Origin: Gaiellasilicea sp963707575
GTDB lineage: Bacteria > Actinomycetota > Thermoleophilia > Gaiellales > Gaiellaceae
Direction: 5' to 3'
Length of the DNA stretch: 64,000 nt
Assembly (NCBI GenBank): GCA_963707575.1
Contig: OY970171.1
Coordinates: forward strand, 2,666,001 to 2,730,000
Below the pieces are notes generated by a model. The model worked only from the letters and a program-made list of their open reading frames with translations. It did no database searches and was not told the DNA's origin. The first letter of the stretch is position 1. Each line of letters starts with the position of its first letter. Both the position numbers and the translations under genes were made by a program. Shown here one piece after another: positions 23,582-32,163 of the stretch.

Positions 23582-24685
23582 GTGAGCCTTTGGCGTGCGG
23601 CCCTCGACGGCCTGGTTCCGTATGAGCCGGGCAAGCCCGAGGAGGAGGTCCAGCGCGAGCTCGGGCTCGACCGCGTCGTCAAGCTGGCCTCCAACGAGGG
23701 GCCGTGGGGTCCGTTCCCAGCCGCGCTCGAGGCGCTCGAGCGGAGCGCGCCGCAGCTCAACCGCTACCCGGACGGCGGCACGTACCACCTGCGCAACGCG
23801 CTCGCCGAGCGGCACGGGGTCGGCCCGGAGCAGATCGTCACGGGCGCGGGAGCCGACGCGATCATCGGCCATCTCTCGGTCGCGGCCCTCGACCCGGGCG
23901 ACGAGGTCGTCACGGGCTGGCCGTCGTTCATCAGCTACGTCCTCGACACGCTGAAGCTCGGCGCGACGCCGGTGCGCGTGCCGCTGCGCGACCACCACCT
24001 CGACCTGGAGGCGATGCTCGCAGCGATCGGGCCGCGGACGAAGCTCGTCTACATCGCGACGCCCAACAACCCCACCGGCACGATGACCGGCCGGGCTGCG
24101 CTCGATGCGTACTTCGAGCAGGTGCCCGAGCACGTGCTGACGGTGCTCGACCAGGCCTACCTCGAGTACATCGACCACCCGGACTACCCGGACGGGATCG
24201 AGGAGTACGTCAAGCGCGGCCGGCACGTGCTCGTCCTGCGCACCTTCTCGAAGATCTACGGGCTCGCCGGGTTGCGCGTGGGCTACGGCGTCGGTGCGGC
24301 CGAGACGATCACCGCGATCGGGAAGGTCCGTCGCGCCTTCGACGTGAGCACCCAGGCACAGGTCGCCGCGCTCGCCAGCCTGGACGACCCGGCGGAGCTG
24401 CTGCGGCGGCGGTCGCTCACCGCAGCGGGCCGCGACGAGCTCGCACGGTCCCTGCGGGCCAACGGGCTCGAGCCTGCGGGTCCGGCCGTTGCGAACTTCC
24501 TCTTCGCCGAAGTGGCCGAGGACGCACGTCCGCTCTTCGAGGCGCTCCTGCGGCAGGGCGCAATCGTCCGTCCGATGGGCGCGTTCGGTGCGCCCGGAGC
24601 CCTGCGGATCACGGTCGGCACCCCGGAGGAGAACACGTTCTTCGCCGACGCGCTTGCTTCGGTCAGCGCTGCGCGCCTGACGTAG
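23582..24685 (+). CDS. hisC: Histidinol-phosphate aminotransferase
   Basis: 367 residues from GTG at 23582. Fold-type I PLP aminotransferase of the HisC group: VVKLASNEGPWGPFPAALEAL, NRYPDGGTYHLRNALAERHGV, IVTGAGADAIIGHL, YIATPNNPTGTMT, the PLP Lys in RTFSKIYGLAGLRVGYG and the final LRITVGTPEENTFFADAL. It converts imidazole-acetol phosphate and glutamate to histidinol phosphate. No other his gene is close, and members of this group can also serve aromatic amino acids. Confidence 0.9.
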   Translation: MSLWRAALDGLVPYEPGKPEEEVQRELGLDRVVKLASNEGPWGPFPAALEALERSAPQLNRYPDGGTYHLRNALAERHGVGPEQIVTGAGADAIIGHLSVAALDPGDEVVTGWPSFISYVLDTLKLGATPVRVPLRDHHLDLEAMLAAIGPRTKLVYIATPNNPTGTMTGRAALDAYFEQVPEHVLTVLDQAYLEYIDHPDYPDGIEEYVKRGRHVLVLRTFSKIYGLAGLRVGYGVGAAETITAIGKVRRAFDVSTQAQVAALASLDDPAELLRRRSLTAAGRDELARSLRANGLEPAGPAVANFLFAEVAEDARPLFEALLRQGAIVRPMGAFGAPGALRITVGTPEENTFFADALASVSAARLT

Positions 24686-24745
24686 CCGTCACATCCGTCG
24701 GCTATCCTGGCCCCTTCGCCGGCGCCCGCAGCCGGCGACGGCCTT

Positions 24746-26686
24746 ATGCGGACAACGACGAAGAGAGGTATTGGCCGCGCCGCGGCTGTGAACGGGAACG
24801 ACAGGCCGGTCCTGCCGCCTGGAGCGCTCTCCCCGATCACGGTCTACCGCCAGCCGGAGCCCGTCCGGCGCAGCCGGTGGGCGCTCGTGCGCACCGCCTT
24901 CCTCTGGCTGTTCGTCTTCCTGCTCATGTGTGCCGGCGCACTGGGCGGCGGCGCCTATCTCTGGTTCCACGAGAGCGTCGCGGCCGTCGTCCCGAAGACA
25001 CAGGACGTGAAGGTGGCGGCGAAGCGGCTCGACATCGCGCTCCCCGGCCAGCCGGCGACCGCGCTCGTGATCGGCTACGACAAGCGGAAGGGCGAGGACG
25101 CCGGCATGCAGTCGCGCTCCGACACGATCATGCTCGTCCGCGCCGATCCGGACACGGACTCGATCTCGCTGCTCTCCTTCCCCCGCGACCTGATCGTGGA
25201 CGTCTCCTGTCCCGGCGCGCTCTCGTATCGCGGCCGCATCAACGAGGCCTACTCGGAGTGCGGCACGAAGGGCACCCTCGAGACGGTGCGCAAGCTGACC
25301 GGCCTGAAGATCAACTATCTGATCACCGTCAACTTCCGCGGCTTCCGCCAGCTCGTGGACGCGTTCGACGGGATCTGGCTGGACATCGACCGCCGCTACT
25401 TCAACGATCGGGGCGGCCCCACGGGCTTCGCGACGATCAACCTGGTCCCGGGCTACCAGAAGCTGACCGGCTATCAGGCGCTCGACTTCGTCCGCTACCG
25501 CCACACGGACTCCGATCTCACCCGGGTCGCGCGCCAGCAGCTCTTCGTGCAGAGCTTCAAGTCGCAGGTCAAGTCCGAGTTCTCGATCACCACGCTGCCG
25601 AAGGTGATCTCGACGATCACGAAGAACGTCGAGGTCGGCGTGGGGGGCGGCGCGGAGCTCGACGGCGACACCGTGCTCGGCTACGCCCTCTTCGCGTACG
25701 GACTGCGCCCAGGCGGCTTCTTCCAGTCGCGGATCGACGGGCTCGAGGGGTATGCGGAGCTGACCGCCCCCGAGGAGAACATCCGCAAGGCCGTGCAGGA
25801 GTTCTCGAACCCGGACGTCGAGTCGCCGGAGAAGGCGACCGCGGTCGCCCTGGGCGAGAAGCCGAAGGCCAAGAAGGCGCCGCCGCCGCGCGACACCACG
25901 ATCACCGTCCTGAACGGCAACGGCATCACCGGGTCGGCGACGAACGCGAGCTACCTGCTCTCCCAGCGCGCCTACTCCATGGTCTACCCGGCGGACGGTC
26001 AGCCCGCCAACGCGCCGAACTGGGAGTACTTCAAGACGCAGATCTCGTACGACCCGGCCCAGACGGGCTCGGAGGCGGCCGCGAAGAAGGTCGCGACGCT
26101 GTTCGGCACCGACGACATCCTGGCGCTGAAGCCGAAAATTCGGCAGCTCGCCAACGGTGCGATGCTGACCGTCGTCGTGGGCCAGACCTTCCACGGCACC
26201 CTCGCGGCGGCACCTGTCGACAAGACCCCGCAGCGCCAGCAGGCGTACGTCACGCCGGGCAAGGACGCCTCGATCGCGTACCTGCGCGAGCGCAAGGACA
26301 AGGTGCGCTTCCCGCTGCTCGTGCCGACCGTGATCGAGCGGAGCTCGTGGATCGACCGCGAGCGGCCGGTGCGGATGTACTGGATCGACGAGCCCGACAA
26401 CGAGCACAAGACGGTCCGGCTCACCTACCGCACCGGTACGGGGGAGTACTGGGGCGTCCAGATGACCGACTGGGAGGACGCGCCGGTGCTCGCGGAGAGC
26501 AACGTCACCCGGATGATCAAGGGTAGGCGCTACGAGCTGCACTACACCGGCCCGAAGCTGCACATGGTCGTGCTGCGCGAGGGCGAGGCGACCTACTGGG
26601 TCGTCAACACGCTGCTCAACTCGCTCTCGAACGAGACGATGCTCGCGATCGCCAAGGGTCTGAAGCCGCTCGCCAGCATCAAGTAG
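24746..26686 (+). CDS. LytR-CpsA-Psr (LCP) family cell-wall ligase with LytR_C domain
   Basis: 646 residues. Cytoplasmic basic N-terminus, one membrane helix (TAFLWLFVFLLMCAGALGGGAYLW), and the LCP catalytic domain with SRSDTIMLVRADPDTDSISLLSFPRDLIVDV, FRGFRQLVDAFDGIWLDIDRRYFND and LDFVRYRHTDSDLTRVARQQLF, which hold the Arg/Asp residues that bind polyprenyl pyrophosphate. A LytR_C domain (TITVLNGNGITGSATNASYLL) follows near residue 390, then about 170 residues of unclear fold. LCP enzymes attach glycopolymers to peptidoglycan outside the membrane, consistent with the nucleotide-sugar genes after it. Confidence 0.9.
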   Translation: MRTTTKRGIGRAAAVNGNDRPVLPPGALSPITVYRQPEPVRRSRWALVRTAFLWLFVFLLMCAGALGGGAYLWFHESVAAVVPKTQDVKVAAKRLDIALPGQPATALVIGYDKRKGEDAGMQSRSDTIMLVRADPDTDSISLLSFPRDLIVDVSCPGALSYRGRINEAYSECGTKGTLETVRKLTGLKINYLITVNFRGFRQLVDAFDGIWLDIDRRYFNDRGGPTGFATINLVPGYQKLTGYQALDFVRYRHTDSDLTRVARQQLFVQSFKSQVKSEFSITTLPKVISTITKNVEVGVGGGAELDGDTVLGYALFAYGLRPGGFFQSRIDGLEGYAELTAPEENIRKAVQEFSNPDVESPEKATAVALGEKPKAKKAPPPRDTTITVLNGNGITGSATNASYLLSQRAYSMVYPADGQPANAPNWEYFKTQISYDPAQTGSEAAAKKVATLFGTDDILALKPKIRQLANGAMLTVVVGQTFHGTLAAAPVDKTPQRQQAYVTPGKDASIAYLRERKDKVRFPLLVPTVIERSSWIDRERPVRMYWIDEPDNEHKTVRLTYRTGTGEYWGVQMTDWEDAPVLAESNVTRMIKGRRYELHYTGPKLHMVVLREGEATYWVVNTLLNSLSNETMLAIAKGLKPLASIK

Positions 26687-26700
26687 GTAGGTTCCGCCCG

Positions 26701-27981
26701 ATGTCTCGAGTCGCAGTCTTCGGGGCCGGCTACGTCGGCCTCGTCACCGGTGCGTGCTTCGCCGAGCTCGGTCACGACGTGACGATCCGCGACGTCCTGC
26801 CGGAGCGGATCGAGGCCCTGCGCCGCGGCGAGGTGCCTATCTACGAGCCGGGTCTCGAGGAGCTGCTCGCGCGCAACGCGGAGCGGCTCACCTACACGCT
26901 CGACGTCGCCGAGGCCGTCGCCGAGGCCGACTTCCTCTACGTGGCGGTCGGTACGCCGCCGACCTATTCCGGCGACGCCGACCTGTCCGCCGTGTGGACC
27001 GTCGTGGACGAGCTGCGCGGCCTCGAGCGAGCTGCGGTCGTCGTGATGAAGAGCACCGTTCCCGTGGGGACCGGCGCGACGGTGCGCCACCGCCTGGACG
27101 ACGCCGGGCTCAGCCATGTCGGCTACGTCTCGAACCCCGAGTTCACGGCCGAGGGCACCGCGATCCGCGACTTCCAGCACCCGGATCGGATCGTGATCGG
27201 CTCCTTCGAGGACGCGCACGGCGACGCCGTCGCCGAGCTGCACGAAGGGATCGACGGCCCGATCGTCCGCTGCGACGTCCCCTCGGCCGAGATGATCAAG
27301 CTCGCCGCGAACGCCGCGCTGATGACACGGATCAGCTTCATCAACGAGATCGCGAATGTCTGCGAGGCGACGGGCGCCGACGTCGTGCAGGTCGCCGAAG
27401 GGATCGGGCTCGACCGCCGCATCGGCCCGAGCTTCCTGCGCGCAGGGATCGGCTATGGCGGCAGCTGCTTCCCGAAGGACTCGCTGGCGCTGAAGCAGCT
27501 TGCGGCGAGCTCCGGCTACCACTTCCAGCTCCTGAATGCGGTGATCGAGGTGAACGAGCTCCAGAAGCGGCGGGTGATCGGCAAGCTGAAGCGGCACCTC
27601 GGCAGCCTGCGCGGCACCTCGGTGGCGCTGCTCGGGCTCGCCTTCAAGCCGAATACGGACGACACGCGCGAGGCGCCCAGCCTCGTGCTGGCCGGACGGC
27701 TCGCAGCGGAAGGTGCGAGCGTGCGCGCCTGGGACCCGGTCGTGGACGGTCGCGCGATCCTGCCGCAGGCGACGATCCACGCGACGCCGCTCGAGGCGCT
27801 CGCCGGCGTGGACGCCGCGGTGCTCGTGACCGAGTGGTCGGAGCTCTCCGAGCTCGACTGGGCGGAGGCCGCGCGCACCATGCGCAACGCGCTGATCGTG
27901 GACGGGCGCAACATGCTCGATCCGGCCGAGCTGCGCGCCGCGGGCTTCGTGTACGAGGGCATCGGCCGCAACGGCCAGTGA
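26701..27981 (+). CDS. ugd: UDP-glucose/UDP-hexose 6-dehydrogenase
   Basis: 426 residues. NAD-binding VAVFGAGYVGLVTGACFAELGHDV, YIPEPGLEELL-type substrate region (VPIYEPGLEELLARN), FLYVAVGTPP, the conserved NPEFTAEGTAIRDFQHPDRIVIG, catalytic Cys in GYGGSCFPKDSLAL, and C-terminal ALLGLAFKPNTDDTREAPS. It oxidises UDP-glucose (or a related UDP-sugar) to the uronate. TAGGTT lies 7 bases before the ATG. Followed by a sugar-nucleotide pyrophosphorylase, so probably for an exopolysaccharide or wall glycopolymer. Confidence 0.93.
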   Translation: MSRVAVFGAGYVGLVTGACFAELGHDVTIRDVLPERIEALRRGEVPIYEPGLEELLARNAERLTYTLDVAEAVAEADFLYVAVGTPPTYSGDADLSAVWTVVDELRGLERAAVVVMKSTVPVGTGATVRHRLDDAGLSHVGYVSNPEFTAEGTAIRDFQHPDRIVIGSFEDAHGDAVAELHEGIDGPIVRCDVPSAEMIKLAANAALMTRISFINEIANVCEATGADVVQVAEGIGLDRRIGPSFLRAGIGYGGSCFPKDSLALKQLAASSGYHFQLLNAVIEVNELQKRRVIGKLKRHLGSLRGTSVALLGLAFKPNTDDTREAPSLVLAGRLAAEGASVRAWDPVVDGRAILPQATIHATPLEALAGVDAAVLVTEWSELSELDWAEAARTMRNALIVDGRNMLDPAELRAAGFVYEGIGRNGQ

Positions 27982-27991
27982 GCCGGCGCCG

Positions 27992-29107
27992 GTGAGCCTG
28001 CCCGCAGTCATCCTCGTCGGCGGCCTCGGCACCCGCCTCCGGCCCCTGACCGACGAGACCCGGAAGGACATGCTGCCGCTCGTCGACCGCCCCCAGCTCG
28101 CCTACACCTTCGAGCACCTGCGTCGTCACGGCGTCACGCGCGCGATCGTCTCCTGCGGCTACCTGCCGACGCAGATCCAGGAGCGCTTCGGCGATCGCTA
28201 CGGCGACCTCCGGCTCGAATACAGGGTGGAGGAGGAGCCGCTCGGCACGGGTGGGGCGATCCGCTTCGCGGCCGAGGGGATCGACGAGCCGTTCTTCGCG
28301 CTGAACGGCGACTCTCTGCGCGAGACCGATCTCGGCGCGCTGATCGCCTTCCACCGCGAGCGTGGGTGCCGCGCGACGATCCTGCTCACGCCCGTCGAAG
28401 ACCCGACGCGCTACGGGCTCGTGCGCGTGAACGGGGACGGACGCGTGCTCAGCTTCCTCGAGAAGCCGCGGCCCGAGGAGATCGACACCAACCTGATCAA
28501 CGCCGGCATGTACGTGCTCGAGCCGGATGTGCTCGACCTGATCCCTTCCGGGCGGGCGGTCTCGATCGAGCGCGAGGTCTTCCCACGGCTGGTGGAGGAG
28601 GGGGCCGTCTACGGCGTGGCGCTGGCGGGCTACTGGCTCGACGTCGGCACGCCCGACGCCTATCTGCAGGCACACCGCGATGTGCTGGAGCGGAACTTCG
28701 TCACCGAGCTGGGCGACCAGCTGGGCGCCGACTACACGCTCGTCGCGGAGAGCGCGCAGGTCAGCCCGCAGGCGCGGCTCGTCCCACCCGTCTACGTGGG
28801 TGCGGATGCGGTCGTCGGTGCGGGCGCGCGCATCGGCAGCCTGGCCGTGATCGGCGCCGGCGCGCACGTGGGGGAGGGCGCGACCGTGGAGTCCGCCGTG
28901 ATCGGGGCCGGCGCCACCGTCGGCCGCGACGCCGACGTCTCGGGCTCGATCGTCGGCGAGCGTGCCGAGCTCGGCGACGGCTGCGTCGTCGCGGGCCTGT
29001 CGGTGATCGGCCCTGGCGCCACGGTGGGCGACGGGAATATGCTCGACCACGGAATCCGGATCGCAGCCGGCGAGACGATCGCCCCGAATGCCCTCCGCTT
29101 CTCATGA
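27992..29107 (+). CDS. NDP-sugar pyrophosphorylase with left-handed beta-helix domain (GDP-mannose type)
   Basis: 371 residues from GTG at 27992. Nucleotidyltransferase domain with VILVGGLGTRLRPLTDETRKDMLPLVDRPQLAYTFEHL, FFALNGDSLRETDLG, and then hexapeptide repeats (AYLVPPVYVGADAVVGAGARIGSLAVIGAGAHVGEGATV-like, 250-350) forming a left-handed beta-helix. This is the layout of mannose-1-phosphate guanylyltransferase and glucose-1-phosphate thymidylyltransferase relatives. The following phosphomannose-isomerase-type cupin favours GDP-mannose. Ends in ATGA overlap with the cupin gene. Confidence 0.88.
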   Translation: MSLPAVILVGGLGTRLRPLTDETRKDMLPLVDRPQLAYTFEHLRRHGVTRAIVSCGYLPTQIQERFGDRYGDLRLEYRVEEEPLGTGGAIRFAAEGIDEPFFALNGDSLRETDLGALIAFHRERGCRATILLTPVEDPTRYGLVRVNGDGRVLSFLEKPRPEEIDTNLINAGMYVLEPDVLDLIPSGRAVSIEREVFPRLVEEGAVYGVALAGYWLDVGTPDAYLQAHRDVLERNFVTELGDQLGADYTLVAESAQVSPQARLVPPVYVGADAVVGAGARIGSLAVIGAGAHVGEGATVESAVIGAGATVGRDADVSGSIVGERAELGDGCVVAGLSVIGPGATVGDGNMLDHGIRIAAGETIAPNALRFS

Positions 29108-29532
29108 GCGCCGACGTGACCCCCGACATCGACTCCCCGAATCTCTCCTCACTCGACCGGTGGAGGTTCGAGGTGCGCAAGGTCGAGAAGCCGTGGGGGC
29201 ACGAGCTGATCTGGGCGCTCTCGGAGCCCTACTGCGGCAAGGTGCTCTTCGTGAAGGCCGGCGCCGCGCTCAGCCTCCAGTTCCACCGCGAGAAGGAGGA
29301 GTCCTGGCTCGTGCAGTCGGGGAAGGCGAAGCTCGAGCTCGGCGAGGTGGGCCAGGCGGTCCTGAGCGAGGAGGTGATCGGCCCCGGCGATGCGTTCCAC
29401 TACCGCCCGGGCACGGTCCATCGGGTGACGGCGATCGAGGACACGACCATCCTCGAAGTCTCGACGCCGCACCTCGACGACGTCGTCCGGCTCGAGGATC
29501 TGTACGGCCGCGAGGGGACGTCCGCCGCGTAA
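29104..29532 (+). CDS. Cupin, mannose-6-phosphate isomerase type II-like
   Basis: 142 residues from ATG at 29104. EVRKVEKPWGHELIWALSEPYCGKVLFVKAGAALSLQFHREKEESWLVQSGKAKLELGE, then GDAFHYRPGTVHRVTAIEDTTILEVSTP. The metal-binding His/Glu set of the cupin fold is present (QFHREKEE and the His of TVHRV), and KPWGHE is typical of the C-terminal domain of ManC/type II isomerases. Overlaps the pyrophosphorylase stop, so the pair may make GDP-mannose from fructose-6-phosphate with a mutase elsewhere. Confidence 0.85.
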   Translation: MSADVTPDIDSPNLSSLDRWRFEVRKVEKPWGHELIWALSEPYCGKVLFVKAGAALSLQFHREKEESWLVQSGKAKLELGEVGQAVLSEEVIGPGDAFHYRPGTVHRVTAIEDTTILEVSTPHLDDVVRLEDLYGREGTSAA

Positions 29533-29537
29533 CCTAG

Positions 29538-29561
29538 ACCTTGCCACGACTCTGGTAAGGT
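29538..29561. promoter_or_regulatory. Inverted repeat over the merR-type gene promoter
   Basis: ACCTTGCCA-CGACTC-TGGTAAGGT, 9-bp arms with one mismatch and a 6-bp centre. The right arm contains TAAGGT (29556-29561), the likely -10 element, 7 bases before the ATG at 29569. The arrangement fits autoregulation by the MerR-family protein it precedes, and possibly control of the downstream ahcY operon. Confidence 0.6.
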
Positions 29562-29568
29562 TCCGGCC

Positions 29569-29901
29569 ATGGAAGGCTTGACCGTGGGTGGTGCGGCGGC
29601 GCAGACCGGGTGGTCTGCGCGCATGTTGCGCTACCTCGAGACGAACGGCCTCGTCGTGCCGCGCCGCACCGCGGCCGGCTACCGCCTCTACGGTGAGCGC
29701 GAGCTGGAGCAGCTGCGGACACTCCGCAGCCTGCGGGAACGGTTCGGCGTCGAGCTCGGCGAGCTCGCGTTCGCCGATCGGCTCCGGCGCGAGCCCGCCC
29801 TCCGGAGCGCGGTCGACGCCTGGCTCGCAGCAAGCGGCCCGGCGGCCGACTGGGTCGACTGGGAGCAACGAAAGCACGAGCGACTCCTACTCGTGGCCTG
29901 A
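29569..29901 (+). CDS. MerR-family transcriptional regulator
   Basis: 110 residues. A MerR winged-helix start (TVGGAAAQTGWSARMLRYLETNGLVVPRRTAAGYRLYGERELEQLRTLRSLRERFGVELGEL) with only a short helical tail of about 40 residues and no recognisable effector domain or Cys ligands. It is shorter than typical MerR sensors. An inverted repeat covers its promoter. It lies 28 bases before ahcY, so control of methyl-cycle genes is plausible but inferred. Confidence 0.85.
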   Translation: MEGLTVGGAAAQTGWSARMLRYLETNGLVVPRRTAAGYRLYGERELEQLRTLRSLRERFGVELGELAFADRLRREPALRSAVDAWLAASGPAADWVDWEQRKHERLLLVA

Positions 29902-29929
29902 TTCTCAACCAGCACAGCGAAAGGACCAC

Positions 29930-31198
29930 ATGGCAACCACGAAACGCTACGACGTGAAGGACCTCGCGCTCGCCGCCGACGGCGTGCGTCGGATCGAGTG
30001 GGCCGACCGGCAGATGCCGGTCCTCGCCGCGATCCGCGAGCGGTTCGAGGCGGAGCGGCCGCTCGACGGCTACCGCATCGCCGCGTGCCTGCACGTGACC
30101 ACCGAGACGGCGAACCTGATGCGCACGCTGAAGGCGGGCGGCGCCGACGTCGTTCTGTGCGCATCGAACCCGCTCTCGACGCAGGACGAGACCGCGGCCG
30201 CGCTCGTGGACGAGTACGACATCTCCACGTTCGCGATCAAGGGCGAGGACAACGACACCTACTACCAGCACATCGAGGCCGCGGTCGATCACAAGCCGCA
30301 CATCACGATGGACGACGGCGCGGACGTGATCGGCGTGCTCCACAGCGCACGCCGCGAGCAGCTCGGCGAGGTGATCGCGGGCACCGAGGAGACGACCACG
30401 GGTGTGATCCGGCTGAAGGCGCTCGAGCGGGACGGCAAGCTCGGCTTCCCGGTGATCGCGGTCAACGAGGCGCGCACCAAGCACCTCTTCGACAACCGCT
30501 ACGGCACGGGCCAGTCGACGATCGACGGGATCATCCGGGCGACGAACGTCCTCCTCGCGGGCAAGCGCTTCGTCGTGGCCGGCTACGGCTGGGTCGGACG
30601 CGGCGTCGCGATGCGGGCCAAGGGCCTCGGCGCACACGTGATCGTCACCGAGGTCGACCCGATGCCGGCACTCGAGGCGGCGATGGACGGCTTCGAGATC
30701 ATGCCGATGGCGGAGGCCGCCAAGGTCGGGGACATCTTCTGCACTGCGACCGGCGACAAGCACGTGATCGCCCACGCCCACATGGAGCAGATGAAGGACG
30801 GTGCGATCCTCTGCAACACCGGCCACTTCAACGTCGAGATCGAGATCGCCGCACTCCGCTCGCTCGCGAGCGAGTCGAGGGTGGCGCGCGAGTTCGTGGA
30901 GGAGTTCAAGCTCGCGGACGGACGCCGGCTCTACCTGATCGCGGACGGACGGCTCGTCAACCTCGCGGCCGCCGAGGGTCACCCGGCGATCGTGATGGAC
31001 ATGTCCTTCGCGAACCAGGCGCTCTCGGCCGAGTACGTCGTCCAGAACGCGGCTTCGCTGGAGAAGAAGGTCTACGTCGTGCCGAAGGACATCGACGACG
31101 AGATCGCCCGGCTGAAGCTGGCCACGATGGGCATCGACATCGACCAGCTCACCGAGGAGCAGGCCAAGTACCTCGCCTCGTGGGACGAGGGCACGTAA
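29930..31198 (+). CDS. ahcY: Adenosylhomocysteinase
   Basis: 422 residues from ATG at 29930. Family landmarks: IEWADRQMPVLAAIRERF, ACLHVTTETANLMRTLKAGGADVVLCASNPLSTQDETAAAL, NRYGTGQSTIDGIIRATNVLLAGKRFVVAGYGWVGRGVAMRAKGLGA (NAD site), CNTGHFNVEIEI and HPAIVMDMSFANQALS. It hydrolyses S-adenosylhomocysteine to adenosine and homocysteine, which keeps methyltransferases running. A GAAAGGAC ribosome-binding site is present. The upstream gap is only 28 bases, too short for an SAH riboswitch. mtnA overlaps its end. Confidence 0.95.
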   Translation: MATTKRYDVKDLALAADGVRRIEWADRQMPVLAAIRERFEAERPLDGYRIAACLHVTTETANLMRTLKAGGADVVLCASNPLSTQDETAAALVDEYDISTFAIKGEDNDTYYQHIEAAVDHKPHITMDDGADVIGVLHSARREQLGEVIAGTEETTTGVIRLKALERDGKLGFPVIAVNEARTKHLFDNRYGTGQSTIDGIIRATNVLLAGKRFVVAGYGWVGRGVAMRAKGLGAHVIVTEVDPMPALEAAMDGFEIMPMAEAAKVGDIFCTATGDKHVIAHAHMEQMKDGAILCNTGHFNVEIEIAALRSLASESRVAREFVEEFKLADGRRLYLIADGRLVNLAAAEGHPAIVMDMSFANQALSAEYVVQNAASLEKKVYVVPKDIDDEIARLKLATMGIDIDQLTEEQAKYLASWDEGT

Positions 31199-32163
31199 GC
31201 AAGCAGCGTGACCTGAGCCCGGAGCGAATCCTCCGCCTGGAAGCCGGCGCGGTGGTCCTGCTGGACCAGCGCCGGCTTCCGGACGAGGAGGTCGAGCTCC
31301 GCTGCGAGAGCGCGGCGGAGGTCGCCGAGGCGATCCGCGTGCTGGCGGTCCGCGGTGCGCCGGCGATCGGGATCGCGGCCGGGTATGCGTATGCGCTCGC
31401 GGCCGAACGTGGGGAGGACCTCGACGAGGCGTACGCCGTCCTCGCGCGCTCCCGCCCGACCGCCGTCAACCTGATCTGGGCGCTCGAGCAGCTGCGGGTC
31501 GACCCGACGCCGGAGCGGGCACGTCAGCTGCACGAGGAGGAGGTTGCGCGCTGCAGGGCGATGGCCGCCCACGCAGCATCGCTCTTCGGCCCCGGGACAC
31601 GCGCGCTCACCCATTGCAACGCCGGCGGTCTCGCGACCGGCGGGTACGGGTCCGCCGTCGGCGCGCTCCGGACCGCCTGGGAAGCGGGCCTGCTCGCGCA
31701 CGTCCTCGTCGACGAGACACGGCCGCTGCTCCAGGGAGCCCGGCTGACGGCGTGGGAGCTCGAGGCGCTCGGGATCCCGCACGCCGTGATCGCCGACGCT
31801 GCGGCGGCGCATCTGATGGCCCGCGGCGAGGTGGACTGCGTCGTCACCGGCGCGGACCGGATCGCGGCGAACGGGGACACGGCGAACAAGATCGGGACGT
31901 ACGGGCTCGCCGTCGCCGCCGCGCACCACGGAATCCCGCTGTACGTCGTCGCGCCGACGTCGACGGTCGACGTCTCGACGCCGACCGGTGGGCTGATCCC
32001 GATCGAGGAGCGCGACGGCGCCGAGGTGACCGCGCGCTTCGACGCGCGCAATCCCGCCTTCGACGTCACGCCGGCGGCGCTGATCGCCGCGATCGTCACC
32101 GAGGTGGGAGTGCACCGCGCCCCGTTCGAGACCTCGCTGCCGCGACCGCTCCACGCTGCGTGA
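31180..32163 (+). CDS. mtnA: S-methyl-5-thioribose-1-phosphate isomerase
   Basis: 327 residues if it starts at GTG 31180, which overlaps the end of ahcY by 19 bases; that is the only ATG/GTG/TTG near the expected N-terminus. Signature segments: LEAGAVVLLDQRRLPDEEVELRC, VRGAPAIGIAAGYAYALA, THCNAGGLATGGYGSAVGALRTA (catalytic Cys), VDETRPLLQGARLTAWEL, VVTGADRIAANGDTANKIGTYGLAV (catalytic Asp). It acts in methionine salvage from methylthioadenosine, a natural partner of ahcY. Could also be an eIF2B-like sugar-phosphate isomerase. Confidence 0.9.
   Translation: MGRGHVSKQRDLSPERILRLEAGAVVLLDQRRLPDEEVELRCESAAEVAEAIRVLAVRGAPAIGIAAGYAYALAAERGEDLDEAYAVLARSRPTAVNLIWALEQLRVDPTPERARQLHEEEVARCRAMAAHAASLFGPGTRALTHCNAGGLATGGYGSAVGALRTAWEAGLLAHVLVDETRPLLQGARLTAWELEALGIPHAVIADAAAAHLMARGEVDCVVTGADRIAANGDTANKIGTYGLAVAAAHHGIPLYVVAPTSTVDVSTPTGGLIPIEERDGAEVTARFDARNPAFDVTPAALIAAIVTEVGVHRAPFETSLPRPLHAA

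Noticed and set aside
29902..29929. SAH riboswitch before ahcY
   Set aside because: Only 28 bases separate the MerR gene stop from the ahcY start, too short for the known SAH aptamers.
31205..31220. mtnA as another gene with a CTG start (31213)
   Set aside because: GTG 31180 lies in frame inside the end of ahcY and gives a normal-length protein, so no unusual start is needed.
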